Assembly: GCA_029962745.1 (NCBI GenBank)
Contig: CM057165.1
Location: forward strand, 26,902,988-26,966,987
Direction of reading: 5' to 3'
From: Echinometra lucunter
Taxonomy: Eukaryota; Echinodermata; Echinoidea; Camarodonta; Echinometridae
DNA: 64,000 bases
Below the pieces are notes generated by a model that saw nothing but the letters and a program-made list of their open reading frames with translations, did no database searches and was not told where the DNA came from. How positions within the stretch are numbered: position 1 is the first letter of the stretch; each line of letters opens with the position of its first letter. Positions 45,900 to 59,100 of this stretch are shown here, piece by piece. The position numbers were made by a program, and so were the translations under genes.

Positions 45900-48800
45900 C
45901 TATAAAGACACAGTCTTGACTTTACTTTTAGAGACTCTTTTATCCAACGTGGGTTTCTCAATAAACTTGATTGGTCCTGCATCCCCTGATCTGGATGACT
46001 TGTCACTGGATCCAGAGCTGGTACTGTGAAGTCTGCTACGTAACACAGTCAGAGTGTTGTTGTTTGGGTTAGGATGTGGAGCGCTACACTCTGCATCTCT
46101 CGCAGTTTCAGCACAACAAGACCAATGCCACTTCCCTGGATGGCCTGGATGACTGTGACCACATCCCTTAAAACCACCTGTAGATAGTGAAAGGGAGAGA
46201 GAGAGGGGGAGGGGGAGGAGGCAAGAAATGAAGAGTGGGAAGAGGGAGAGAGAAGTACAGATTTTATAACACAAGAAGTATGCCAGTGGCAGTCACAGAC
46301 CAAGGTTTCCTGACATTGCTCCTTAAGATCCAAAAATGAATTTGAGATGAACACTCACACAACAAAGTTTTAGGACAATGTGAAACAAGATTATGAAAAA
46401 CTCTGTAAAGTGTATTTCATAATTGTAGTTTAATAGTTCCTTACCAGGCATGACAGCCCCACATGCACAAGTAGCTTGCTTGTTGCCTTCACTGGAACAG
46501 AATGTACAGCAATGCCATTTCCCAGTATGCTCCTGCCATCCAACCTTCACTGCCACATTGAAGGGACTCCCCTGAAATAGAAACAATGCAGTTAGAACCT
46601 CAAGAGGAAATTATATTTATGAAAGAATATGGATGAATAAGTTTTTAAAAATCGATCCAAATCTATTCACATCAATGTTCATATTTAACTTTCAAAATTA
46701 AAAGGGCAAGGCCTAATGAGGTATGTTCAACATGGTTACAAAAATTGAGGTCAATGCATTATACAGTACATGTATCATCTTTAAATGTAATGTCCGGGGG
46801 GGGGGGGGGGGGGGGGGGAGGGTAACAATTATCCTGACTTTCTATCGCCGATGCATATACCAGTATCTTCTTCAGTTACTCTACACTGGAGCTAAAACTT
46901 TTTTCATCTCATCGATTTTTAAAATGAGTTATTGAATGCAACACTGTAAACACTCATATGATAAATCTATATGCAGAAGGAACCAAAAATATAAGAATTT
47001 GAACTTGAAAGTTCAAACAAATACATTCAAAATGCCTTGGAAAACATCAGATATTAAAGTATGGGGAAAGAACTGCAAATAACAACAAACCATTGCACTA
47101 CCCTTTTCCACTTCATAATCAAGCATACTTGGTAATCAAAATGAAAAATGGTTCAAGAAGAAACAACCAAGGATTTAAAAAATAGTCAAATAAAAGAAGA
47201 CATGCCCTGATATGATGTCCATTGACAAGGATCTGGAGAGAATGAGCTCCAAGTTGCTTGGGTGTATAACTCACTCCATAACTCCCATTAGCATTCTCTG
47301 CAACCTTGCATGGATATGATCTGATGATGAAAGATAACATAAGGAGAATCACATGCAAAAAGAAAAACAAAAAGAAGCAAAATCACAACAAAAAATTACA
47401 TGCAACTGACGCAAGCAAAGGAAACACAACCAAAAAAGTTAGGCCACCTTTTGGCAAACAATAAAAAGGAGAGAGAGAAAAAAGGAAGTAATAAAAAATC
47501 AAACAAAAATACCATTATTGAAATGTAATTTATGTCAACAGTGTGCAGTGTTTATCCACTTCACTTCTGACAGCAAGAAAAATAGAACATAAATCAACCT
47601 CATATCTTACATAGTTAAGAAAAAAAAAATAAAACCTCTCTAAACTTGACCTGAGAGTTTAGGAAGCAAATTCATACATGCAACTTAGTCACACTATTTT
47701 ACCTTGTTCTGCCCTCAACAGCAAGGAGTTCTGCCATTACTTCATCAGCACCATGATAGTATGTCTGCTCCATTGCATCTTGAAGTGAAACCGTTACTGT
47801 GGTTAGTTGGCCTAGATTGGCTCTATGAAGACCTATAATGTTAAAAATTGTAACAAACACTGACAACATTTCTGGCCTTTTTTCTTCCATAATCATATTT
47901 TTCCCCCTTAACATCTTCCCTCTATCACAGCCTAGTTGCCCACTCATAGGTACTCATAGGTATTATCTAACCCTCTATTCAAATAAAGAATAAAGGTTGT
48001 TGAAGTGTTCCAAACATAAGATAATTAGGTACATATTTCTTGAAGTCTCTAAATTATATTTCTTTGATTTCTGGAAAGAAAAAACTGCCACAGTTGCTTA
48101 CAAATATTACAAGTGTAATTTCTTTAGAAAAATATTTCACTTGGTTCATAGTTTTATTGATTATTCTAATGTCTCAAAAGTTTAGACTGACATCTGAAGA
48201 AAAAAAAAATCATCTGAAAAGCAATTCCAATATATGTTGTTCTTTATCTTTTTATCTGTAAAAGCAATAAAATAAAGAAAAAAATTGTATACACAATATG
48301 TTGTGCATTGGTGAAGTACCCATAAGAATGCTCTTACCATCTCCCTTAGCAAAACTCTTGTTAGAGTCAGCCATCTTGGTGTCCACAATGCCAGGAACCT
48401 GCATTCCATTAACCATCTTAGACAAGATCTTAGGTTTAAACTGCAGAGTAGAATCTCCCTTGGGTGTGCTCTGGTAGGAGATTCTGTTCAGGTGGCACAA
48501 CCTTTGAGAGATCAGTGGTTTGATAGACATCAGCTCTTTGTTGTTGCTGTCAGCCAGTGCTTGAGATGCTAATCTGCTGCTGTGCTCCATGTCAGTGAGT
48601 ATCTGCTGTAATTGGATTCGCTGTGACTGAAGGGACTTGGACCTTGTGTCACATACTTGGCCGATCTGAGTTAAGAGAGACTGCCTGTGTGACTGCAAGG
48701 CCTGGATGAAGTTATCAAAGTAATGGTTTACCTCACACTTGACTTGCTCTCCCCGCTCCTTGATCATGCATTCCAGGTGCTCTGAAGCAGCCTTGCCAGC

Positions 48801-49541
48801 CATGATAGCCTGCATATGGGGTTGGAGACGTGAAATCAGGTTTGCTATGACTCTCGCATGGTGCTCGGCAACATCATCAGTATACTCAACCAGATGCTCT
48901 CTATGCTCCACCAGACAGCATTCCCGGCAGACCGGCTGGTCACATGTCTCGCAGAAAAACTTCAACTCCTCTTGGGTATGCTTCGTACATAGGACAGGGC
49001 AGTGAAGGCTGGTAGTCCCTTGACGCTGAGCTTCATGTAGGCTGATCACACTGTGACTGGCTGTCTTGCGTTGTCTTTTGTGAGCTTGGGCACAAAAACC
49101 ACACACATTCACCATGCATTCCACACAACGTGAAATAGCCTTGGAATTATCTGTGCAAAGATCACAGACAAGATTGCTTGAGTTTGGGTTCAAGGAATCT
49201 AGAACCAACATCCTCTGAGCCATGAAATCAACTGGAAACACTTCAAGACCTCCTTTGGGTAACTCCACTTCTGTACCACATGCTGGGCACATGATCGCAG
49301 ATGCTTTGCTGCCAAGGTTGCTAAGCATGCTACTCAAGGAGCTGGTATCACTACTTCCATCATCACGATAGAATAGAATATGAGTATCCAGATGTTGGAG
49401 ACATGGCAGGCAATATGTGTGAAGACACGGCAAGAGACGAGGATCGTTGTAGCGCCCTCTGCAGATCCCACAGGTCACTCTTGAGTCCATTGCTTCTTGG
49501 TGGATGATGGTGTCACAGTTGTCATCTACAGAGTCTGACAT
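45900..49541 (-). CDS. TRIM45: TRIM45 RING-type E3 ubiquitin ligase
   Basis: Five coding exons (48338-49541, 47703-47832, 47206-47320, 46445-46571, 45900-46177) give 617 residues; human TRIM45 has 580. Residues 24-88 are the RING (C24, C27, C39, H41, C44, C47, C85, C88), with a Ser-rich insert between the zinc ligand pairs. Residues about 126-163 and 185-216 are two B-boxes, and 222-337 the coiled coil. About 403-490 form a filamin-type immunoglobulin repeat (HRANLGQLTTV, SYPCKV, NGSYGVSYTPKQLG, HSLQILVNGHHIRGSPFNVAV). The tail is Cys/His-rich (HWSCC). RING, two B-boxes, coiled coil, filamin and C-terminal Cys motif is the TRIM45 architecture. The ATG at 49541 is used because the eight codons upstream contain no ATG; a splice acceptor at 49599-49600 indicates an upstream untranslated exon. 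Intron 3 appears to be GC-AG. Confidence 0.93.
46798..46819. repeat. Poly(G) tract in TRIM45 intron
   Basis: About 21 uninterrupted G followed by AGGG in the intron between exons 47206-47320 and 46445-46571. It is a candidate quadruplex on the plus strand, i.e. poly(C) in the TRIM45 transcript. Confidence 0.9.
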
Positions 49542-49598
49542 TTTTTTTTTCACGATCAGATCCAAGATAATGGCTGATCACTAGTCTTGAGAAACCCT

Positions 49599-50187
49599 CT
49601 GTAATGAAATGGAAAAAAACTCCCTATCAAAAAGTTATGATCTAGAACAGAAACCAAGACCAAGTAAGACACGGTTAACCAAATGGAGTTAAACTTCCCC
49701 AAAGTCTATTCAAGACGAAGTATCATGCAGCCGGTTCACGTTTAACACATCTGGACATCTACCGCCATGTTAAATTTCAAGTTCTATCACATAATATCCA
49801 CTTTAAAATATTTTTTGGAAAAGAATTATGACTTATAGTATTACCATTCATGCTCATGACTTCATGACTTGATACGTGCGAGAGTGCAACACTGCACCAC
49901 TGTTCGCCTGTGGCCGAGACCAGCGGGTGTAAGGTGAACCTCAGGATGACCCAAGCTAACTTAGTTTTCATAGTCTACTCCAATATCTACCCTTACATAC
50001 ATGGATTTCCAAATGACTCACCTCAGCCCATTTAACTGTCAAATTATTATTTCATGTCAGAAACTTCCCAACTCTTGCTCGAACATGTCGAAGCGAAGGC
50101 GCTGACTTTGTTGCCGCGAAGGTCCCGCCCGGTGCGTGCGTGGTCGATAGTGTACCGCGGTACGGTACCGCAGTACAAGATGGCGTC
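49599..50187. promoter_or_regulatory. Divergent TRIM45-GTF2H4 promoter interval
   Basis: Only about 0.6 kb separates the two divergent start codons. The GTF2H4 side is CpG-rich from about 50080 on. It contains a 12-bp perfect palindrome GTACCGCGGTAC (50152-50163) directly followed by CGGTACCG. The GTF2H4 start codon lies in CAAGATGGCGTC (50176-50187), which matches the YY1 consensus AANATGGCGNC, a common arrangement in TATA-less housekeeping promoters. An untranslated TRIM45 exon probably lies within 49620-50000. Shared regulation is inferred from spacing only. Confidence 0.55.
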
Positions 50188-53100
50188 TTCCACTGACCAC
50201 GCATCGGATAACTCAAGGAAGCTTGATTGCAAAGATCTTCATGGTTATTTGCGGACTCTACAAGGATCTGTCTTAGACAGACTTTACAATCACCCCGCAA
50301 CATGTTTAGCTGTTTTTCGGTAATATTCGATATGAAGCAGTGTACTTACTGCAATATGATTCATTGCATTAGAATAAAGTGTGGTCCGACAGGCAAACAT
50401 TTGTGTACCTTGTACCTGCGCTTCGGTTGGGTCTGTAGCCCCGGCCCACAGGACGCTTTATTTTCATATGCGCAACAGATTGGGGCTTGGCACGTGTAAA
50501 CCTTATGGCAAAAATGCCTGGAGAAGTAAGGCTAGCAATGAATGCATGATATAATCATGATAATAATTGTTTTCAAAGCGCTCAGTAGCCTGATAGCATT
50601 GCGTTGTCATGGTCATGATGGTTGTGGTGTATATTGTCTATTGCTTTGGATATGCTCTCAGACTCAGATACCAATGCAGCGCAGAACGCGGCTGGAGTAG
50701 AGATGCATAATTCCATTTTAAAAAATTGAATCCCGCCTGCTACATCTGCTATGAATGAACTATCGACTCGGCATATTGATTCTTTACCTTTGGACATTAA
50801 TAATAGTTTTGCTGGTCGTCTGAGTCGCCTTCAAGATATATGAATCGCCAAAGAAATGGAGGTGAAACTAGTATTAACTTTACAAGTTGATTCTTTACCT
50901 TTGTCGATGAAAATGATATCAGCCGGTTCTTTTTCAAGAAATATAAACTACGGACGGGATAGAGGAGAACGATCGACTTGAAAATTAATTCTTTAGACCT
51001 CTACTTTTTGATGATGATGATAGTTACGGCGGGATGACTAAAAACAAAGAAGAAAAAGCTATAACGCGACGGAGGTAAAACGAATTAACTATCAACTCGG
51101 CATATTGATTCTTTACCTTTGGACATTAATAATAGTTTTGCTGGTCATCTGAATCACCTTCAAGAAATATGAATCGCAAAAAAAAACAGAGGTGAAGCTA
51201 GTAACTTGACAAATTGATTCCTTACCTTTGTCAATGAAGATATCGGCTGGTTCTTTTTCAAGAGATACCGATGGGACGGAGGTGAACGATCGACTTGAAA
51301 ATTAATTCTTTACTTTTTGATGATGATAATAGCTACGGCGGGTTGACTAAAAAATATAAAAAGCTAACGAGATGGAGCAAATTAATTCTTTACCTTCGGG
51401 CATTAATGATAGTTTTGCTGGTTGTCTGAGTCACCTTCAAGAAATATGAATCGCCAACGAAACGGAGGTGAAACTAGTAACTTGACAAATTGATTCTTTA
51501 CCTTTGTCGATGAAAATTATATTGGCTGGTTCTTCAAGAAATATAAAGTCTGGGTTTTATTTTTTAATGTAGTATGAGTTCATTCAATCAGAAGGCATCA
51601 TGGCCATTCAAAAAAAATTTGTGGCTGTGAACTTTCTGATTTTGAGAAGGGCATCACGGCCAGTGGGTGTAGCATACTGGCAAATTGCCGATGGCTGGTG
51701 GGTATTTCGAGCCCTGGAGTTTGAATAATTTCTACTACTACTATTGTAAGTTTGTTTTTAAACGTTACGGAGGAGAAAAGGGTAAAAAAAAAAAAAAAAC
51801 CTGTTGTTTGCATCGGTTCCGCATCGGCACACCCATCAAAATATTTACTGATTCCGATATTTTGCCATTGCGGCCAAGAATCAGCATTCACCGATCTCCG
51901 ATGCAGATATCAGTTAAGCCCTACTTTTTTCATGTTAATTCAACGTTTGTATTAGTTTCATCAATTTCTATCGACCTTTTTTGTTTTCAGAACAGCTTGA
52001 ACAAAATTGAATCTCAAATTGTGTTTGGATAATTGATGATAAATCCAGTGGATTATGATGAATACTATGTTTTTGTAGAGCTAGTATTGATTTATGAATT
52101 TGTGAGATGTCAGCCTTTTCTTAAACACTTTGTCAGCTCCTTAACATCTCCAGGGATCACCATAGGGTTAGCAACACTTACCAACACCACTGCAGAAAAG
52201 TCACTTATATTCACTCAAAATCAGCATTTTATTTACAAATAACAGCAGCAAAATATCAATGAAAGACAGAAAATTCAACTACTCATTGTTGGAAAACATA
52301 ATTTCATAAACAAAGTGCATAATTTACCGTCTATTCTGCTGACAGGAGGCATTGAAAAGGAATGTGTACATTTCTTGATCGATGAGATACAAGATAACTC
52401 AGAGTGTAGAGGGCTCACTTCTGAAAATTCTGCTCGTATGATCATTTTAATCGCAGTGGTAACCTCGACACAAATTGGTAGAAAGTGTATGTTGTTGCCA
52501 TACACAAGAAAGAGAAAGCATGTATTGTTTGCATCCACAAAAAAGGATGCAAGTCATCTCCAGCAAACCACAGGTCGATTTTGCCAACATCAATCTTGTG
52601 AAACTGTTCGAACACATAGTGCATAATGAAGATCCTGTGATACACAACTCATCATCTATGCCATCACAGTGACCTTGCAAAAGAACTCACTGACAGGAAT
52701 GGCATTCAAAACAGAGGGGCAAGATTTGTCACCAGCAAATATGGAAGAGACATCCATGCATGTATCAGACCTAAAGAATGAACTGAAATGGCATTCACCA
52801 CAAAATTCTCATTATATGGCTAGACAAACACTTTTTTTATACATCAAAGACCAAGTCACTATACCCAAAGCTGCACACATAGCACAACCCAAAAAGATTC
52901 TGAAGGGGCACCATACTTTCTCCTTATCTACCATTCAGGCCTAGGACCTACTTCCATCCAGCAAAATTGTGGACTTCCTTCAAAACCAAACTATAGTATA
53001 GTATTGTATCACTTTACTGTCAATCTTAAATAAAGGAACATAGTATAACACATAATAGTTACACATTCACAAACATAGTGGTTAAGAGTAGTCCAGGTCC

Positions 53101-56100
53101 TAGCACATTACTACCAAGGTCATGTCTTAGGTCATGATTTGCAAGATTGATCTTGCAGTTATTATCATTTATAATCATATGGGTGTATTATACAAATTCA
53201 TTGAGATACAAGAACTGATTATTTACATGAAAAGGGAAGATAATTCCAAAATAAACAGTCCTGAAATTGGATTTTCTGTTAAGTGGCCCTAAACCTTCTC
53301 TTTCACCCTGTGCTTGGTCCAATTGAATTTTACTATCCAATTCTTTATTGGCAGTGAAACTTCAGATTTATTCTTATTTCAGTTCTGTACACACAGATAC
53401 AAAATATCAGTTTTAAGACTTAGACAGACCTCTTCATATTTTCATTATTACTATTATTTATTTCTATGCAGTGAGCTTCCAGTGTTGGGCAAACATTGCA
53501 TCATGAGGGTTTTGTTCATTGACACACCTATTCCCCAGGCAGCTGTCACATCATGGGTACAGAGTAACCAGCAGGAGTAAGTTTGTTGTTTTTTATCTAA
53601 AAGTTGCATATTTGTTATTTGTCATTTGCAAGAATGATTAAAACTCTTCCAGTTCTCTTTCAGATTTTTTCTTTTTTTCTTTCAGATTTGAGGAGTAACA
53701 TTCATATATTTGTCCACTTGTATTTTTGTTTGCAGACAGCTACATGCAGCAGTGAAAACATTAACAGATCTTCGTCTGTTCAAGGAACAGTCTTTACCTG
53801 GTGGTCTTCCTGGGTGGGTCCTCAATGTTATTTTCAGGAGTAATCTCAAGACTGCTCTCATTGGAGGGTAAGTGCATCTTGTCTCTTGATTTTGAGTGTG
53901 AAAGCATTCTTCTTTTTTCAACTCTCCTGTTGCTGGATTTTTAAGTGCATGTAAATTCAGATCTTCCCTTCAAATGCATTTCTGCACATTTTAGTAGTCT
54001 CTCTCTCTCCCTCTCTCTCCTCTCCCCTCATCTCCACTCTCTCTTTCTCTTTCTCTCTTTCTGTTCCCCTCTCTCTTTAATATGTCATCCACTGTCTTAT
54101 TTTTCTAATTTGAAGTGAGGAACGTATTTTATAAAGTATACTTTATCTCTTTCTTTCAGCATATTTCTCTCTACATCAGGTTTTTATTTTTTATCTGCAT
54201 TTATTTTGTCGTCAATTTTCAGAGGCAAGCCATGGGCAATAAGTGGAAGAGGTGGAAAGGACAAGAAAGTGAAAGACACAGTTGCTCTAGACAAGTATGC
54301 TTCAGAAAGATGGGAGGTATGTGAAGTATACTCAGATTATAATGGAAACAGCTGATGCTTGATGCTCATGAAACACTGATGATTCACAATAGAAATGTTC
54401 ACCTCTGTTACTTCAAAGCAACATTACTATTTGACTGTATCCTTTGGTTATGACATGTATTCATAATATATCAGCTATTGGGAAAGGGGCATTTTAATCT
54501 AACATATCTTAATTAGGATAACATAAGATTCTCCCATTGTACTAGGAATGTTTCAGCAACCATCATGTATCAAAAGTATCGAGATGGTATTGTGGACACT
54601 GCATAAATTTGTTCTGCTACAAATTTGTTTCTCCCTGTGATCCACCACTTTATGACTGTATTTATCAGTAAAGAATAAAAATCTATTTTTTATAATACTT
54701 TTTATTGCTTTTTCTAGTGTGTACTTCATTTCTTAGTTGGCTCCTCTAAGGCAGTGGATACATTGAGTCGTGATATTGCTACAGTCTTGACCCATTCAGG
54801 TCTCATGAGAATGTAAGTTCATTAGTTAGTAAGTGTAAGCAGGGTGTATGTGAAAAAGTCAAGGAGTGTGTGCAAGGGATATGCTTATTATAATTGTAAT
54901 CATTTTAACCACAGTGATAAAAATTCAGCATATTTGAAAGTGATAAAAAAAAGTACAGGATCTATCTAAATCTGAACAAAAATAGTCATGTTTTATGTAG
55001 AAATTAATAGGTAAAATTTCACTGGGAAGTACAACTACTGTAATGGATCACCTTCAGCATTGTTTTGTATTAAGAGAAAATTTCTTGACCCCTTGCAAAT
55101 ATCTCGCAACATCTCACAAAATCTTGCCACTGTGAGACTTAGTATATATTGAAAGTGAATCTCTGTTAAAACTACTCTTACAGCTCATTAACGTATGCAC
55201 TGTTATTTCCAATGACTTATGGAAGTTGAAGATTATCCAGCTAAGCATAATCTGCAACATTGCAGGAACACTAGCAAATGTCAACCATGCATGAATTCAA
55301 ACAATATATTATAAACAAATTAGAGAAATAATTCAGGGGATGTTCCTCACTATCAGGCCTATGCAGAGATGTCAACAGTTCCTTTTTTGCAGTATTTTAT
55401 TCTGTCTGAGCAAAAATACTGCAGGTTTCATGGAAAATACTTTTTTTTCAAAAATTGTATTATTACACATGTCTATTGCAGAAAGGGTGAAAATACTATT
55501 TTTCCACCTAAAATACTATTTTTATTCCCTCAAAATACTACAATGCTTTTTACATGGTTGGCATCCCTGCCTATGAAAAAGATAGTAACTAGAACAGCAA
55601 GTTTTATATGAACCTATAAGGCAATTGCCACATTTCTTAACATCATTGAAAGGGAATATAAAACTTCGATCTTTTTTTTTTTTTCAGAGGTGAATCTGGA
55701 GGAACAGCAGTGATCACACCCTCAGGTTTTCAGTTTCTGCTGCTAGATACCCCATCTCAGGTCTGGTTCTTCATGCTGCAGTATCTGGAGACTGCTCAGG
55801 CTAGAGGTCTGGACATTGTAGATGCTCTCTCATTTCTATTCCAACTCAGCTTCTCAACATTAGGAAAAGTGAGTCATTATTCATTAATCAGTGACAAACA
55901 TACATTTGAGAGGGGGCCTTTTTGCTCTTGGAAGTGGCAAAATGGCTCTGATTTTTAAAAAAAAAAATGATGAAGAATGTACATTGAAAAAAAAAGAAAA
56001 GAAAAAAAAAACACTGTAGGAAAACTTTCTGTTAGAATAGCAATTCCAAACCTTAAGTATTTTATTAAGTTGTTGATACAAGCACTACATAGGTCTTTTA

Positions 56101-59100
56101 AATTTTCTGACAGTGAATCATCAGTCTTAAAGGGAAAGTCCACCCCAGAAGTTTCACTGTTTCAATAAAAGGAGTTAAATTTGAACAGCATTTTAAAAAA
56201 GGAAATGACCAAAATCGGTCAAAGAATAAGAAAATTACACTCATTTACATTTTCTAGTAAATAACTCGCGGCTCTGCAAATTGGCAACACTTATGACATC
56301 ATATGCGAGCAGCTCTCTATTCACTTTGTACATGAAATTTCACATTTTCTCAATTTTCTTGAAAGAGACACATTTTCTCACCCCATAATCAAAGTATGTT
56401 ATGTAAAAAGCAATTCTTCTGAACATACATTGACTATGGGGGTTAGAAAATGTGTCACTTCCAATAAAATTGAGAAAATGTGAAATTTTATGTACAAAGT
56501 GAATGGAGAGCTGCTCGCATATGATGTCATCAGTGTTGCCAATTTGCAGAGCCAAGAGTAATTTACTAGAAAATGTAAATGAGTGTAATTTTCTTATTCT
56601 CTGACCGATTTTGCTCATTTCTTTTTGTCTCGCCCACCGGAGGTGAAGGCGAGACTAAGGGATCCAAATGTCGTCCGTCCGTCGTCCGTCCGTCGTCCGT
56701 CCGTCGTCCGTCCGTCGTCCGTCCGTCGTCCGTCCGTCGTCCGTCCGTCGTCCGTCCGTCCGTCCGTCCGTCCGTCCGTCACAAACGTTATGAAAGATAA
56801 CTTGGCAACCGTGACTCACTTTTCAACCAAACTTGGGTTGTAGATGCACTAAGGGGACCTGCATGTTATGGTCCAGTCAGAGGTCACATGGTAAGGTCAA
56901 AGGTCATTTCAGGTCAAACGTTAAAGTTTACGTGCAAGACTCTCTTATGACACAAAACTCTGCAACCGTGACTCACTTTTCAACCAAACTTGGGTTGTAG
57001 ATGCCCTAAGCGGACCTGCATGTTATGCTCTAGTCAGAGGTCACATGGTAAGGTCAAAGGTCATTTTAGGTCAAACGTTAAAATTTACGTGCAAGACTCT
57101 CTTATGACACAAAACTCTGCAACTGTGTGACACTGTTCAATCAAACTTGGGTTGTAGATGCACTAAGGGGACCTGCATCTTATTGTCCAGTCAGAGGTCA
57201 CATGGTAAGGTCAAAGGTCATTTCAGGTCAAATGTTAAAGTTGACGTGCAAGACTCTCTTATCACACATAACTTTGCAACCGTGACTCACTTTTCAACCA
57301 AACTTGGGTTGTAGATGCACTGAGGGGACCTGCATGTTATGGTCCAGTCAGAGGTCACATGGTAAGGTCAAAGGTCATTTCAGGTCAAACGTTGAAGTTT
57401 ACGTGCAAGACTCTCTTATGACTCAAAACTCTGCAACCGTGTGACACTTATCTATCAAACTTGGGTTGTCGATGCACTAAGGGGACCTGCATGTTATGGT
57501 CCAGTCATAGGTCACATGGTAAGGTCAAAGGTCATTTCAGGTCAAACATTAAAGTTTACGTGCAAGACTCTCTTATGACACAAAACTCTGCAACCGTGTG
57601 ACACTTATCTATCAAACTTGGGTTGTAGATGCACTAAGGGGACCTGCATGTTATGGTCCAGTCAGAGGTCACATGGTCAGGTCAAAGGTCATTACAGGTC
57701 AAACGTTGAACGGTTAAAGTTTACGTGCAAGACTCTCTTATGACACAAAACTTTGCAACCGTGTCACACTTTTGAGTCAAACTTGGGTTGCAGATCACTA
57801 AGGGGAAGTGCATGTTATCATTCTGTTGGACTTCACATGATAAGGTGAAAGGGTTCTTGGGGGACCTTCATGTTATAGTGGTATCAGAGGTCACATGGTA
57901 AGGTCAAAGGTCATTTTATATCAAACGTGAAAGTTTACTTGCAAGACTCTCTTATGATAAGTAACTTTGCAACGTCTGCTCCCTTTTTAACTAAACTTGG
58001 GTCATGGATGCACTTGGGAGACCTTCATGTTATAGTGGCATCGGATGTCACGTGGTAAGGTCAAAGGTTATTTTATTTCAAACATTACAGTTTACATGCA
58101 CGACTCTCTTATGACACATAACTTGACAACTGATGGTCAAATGGCAACCAAACTTGGGTCATAGATGCACTAGGGGTAACATCATGTTGTGGTGCTGTCG
58201 GAGTTCACATGGTGAGGTCAAAGGTCATTTGAGGTCAAACATTAAAGTTTACCTGCAAGAACTTTGCGATATCAAACTTGGTTAGGGATGTACTTGGGGA
58301 AACCTTCGTGTTATTTAGTCACGGGTGGGCGAGACACAATCTTGCTATTGGCTTGTTTTAAATGCTGTTCAAATTCATTTCCTTTTATTGAACCAGTGAA
58401 ACTTCTGGGGTGGACTTTCCCTTTAATTCCATTTAGAATACCAATATGAGTAGGTAACATTATGCTTTTCCTTTATAGCATAACATGATAAGATTCATTG
58501 GTAATTTTTCATATTTGGCATCCCCACCTTAAGTATTCATTTTACCCCTATGTTACTAATCTAAGGACTATTCATCTGAGGGTATGTCTGAGCAGCAGCT
58601 TCATTTCCTGCAGCATCTGAGAGAGCTGGGTTTGGTGTTCCAAAGAAAGGTAAGTTGATATAACTACCTTGGAATGTAGGAGGTGTGTGTGTTGGGGGGG
58701 GGGGGGGGTGGTCACAGTATACTTTATTTGTGGACAAACTAACATGATGTGGCACTGAATTAGAGCCATCATTCATTAGTGTTTATGTTTAAATAAGAGC
58801 TGTACTAATTTTTGAAGGATGTGTAGCAATACACTTCAGTTAATGGGTATCCGGTAGGAAGAAATTCCTTGAATGCTCGAGCGCCTGATCAGGGTAGCCG
58901 TGCTAAAGCCGGGGTAATGATATGCAGCGCTTAGCAACATTTGTGTTAAGCGCTATATAAATGTTGCATATTATTATTATTATTTAACCTATAACACATG
59001 TTGAATTTGTATTGTTATATTTTTAAAGCAAATTTATGTTGTAATACTTTGTTTATTTCAGAGGAAGTCCATGCGATACTATCCAACTAGGCTAGCCATC

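Noticed and set aside
49542..49565. Eight extra codons before the TRIM45 ATG
   Set aside because: The first of these codons is TTG, not ATG; the ATG at 49541 is the natural start.
50054..50179. 42-residue in-frame upstream extension of GTF2H4
   Set aside because: It overlaps the CpG-rich promoter, has low-complexity composition and no counterpart in the family.
56579..56843. Arg-Pro-Ser-Val repeat open frames
   Set aside because: Translations of the (CGTCCGTC)n microsatellite in the inserted array.
56811..58260. CRISPR-like regular array
   Set aside because: Units are tandem repeats of about 157 bp without unique spacers, inside an animal intron.
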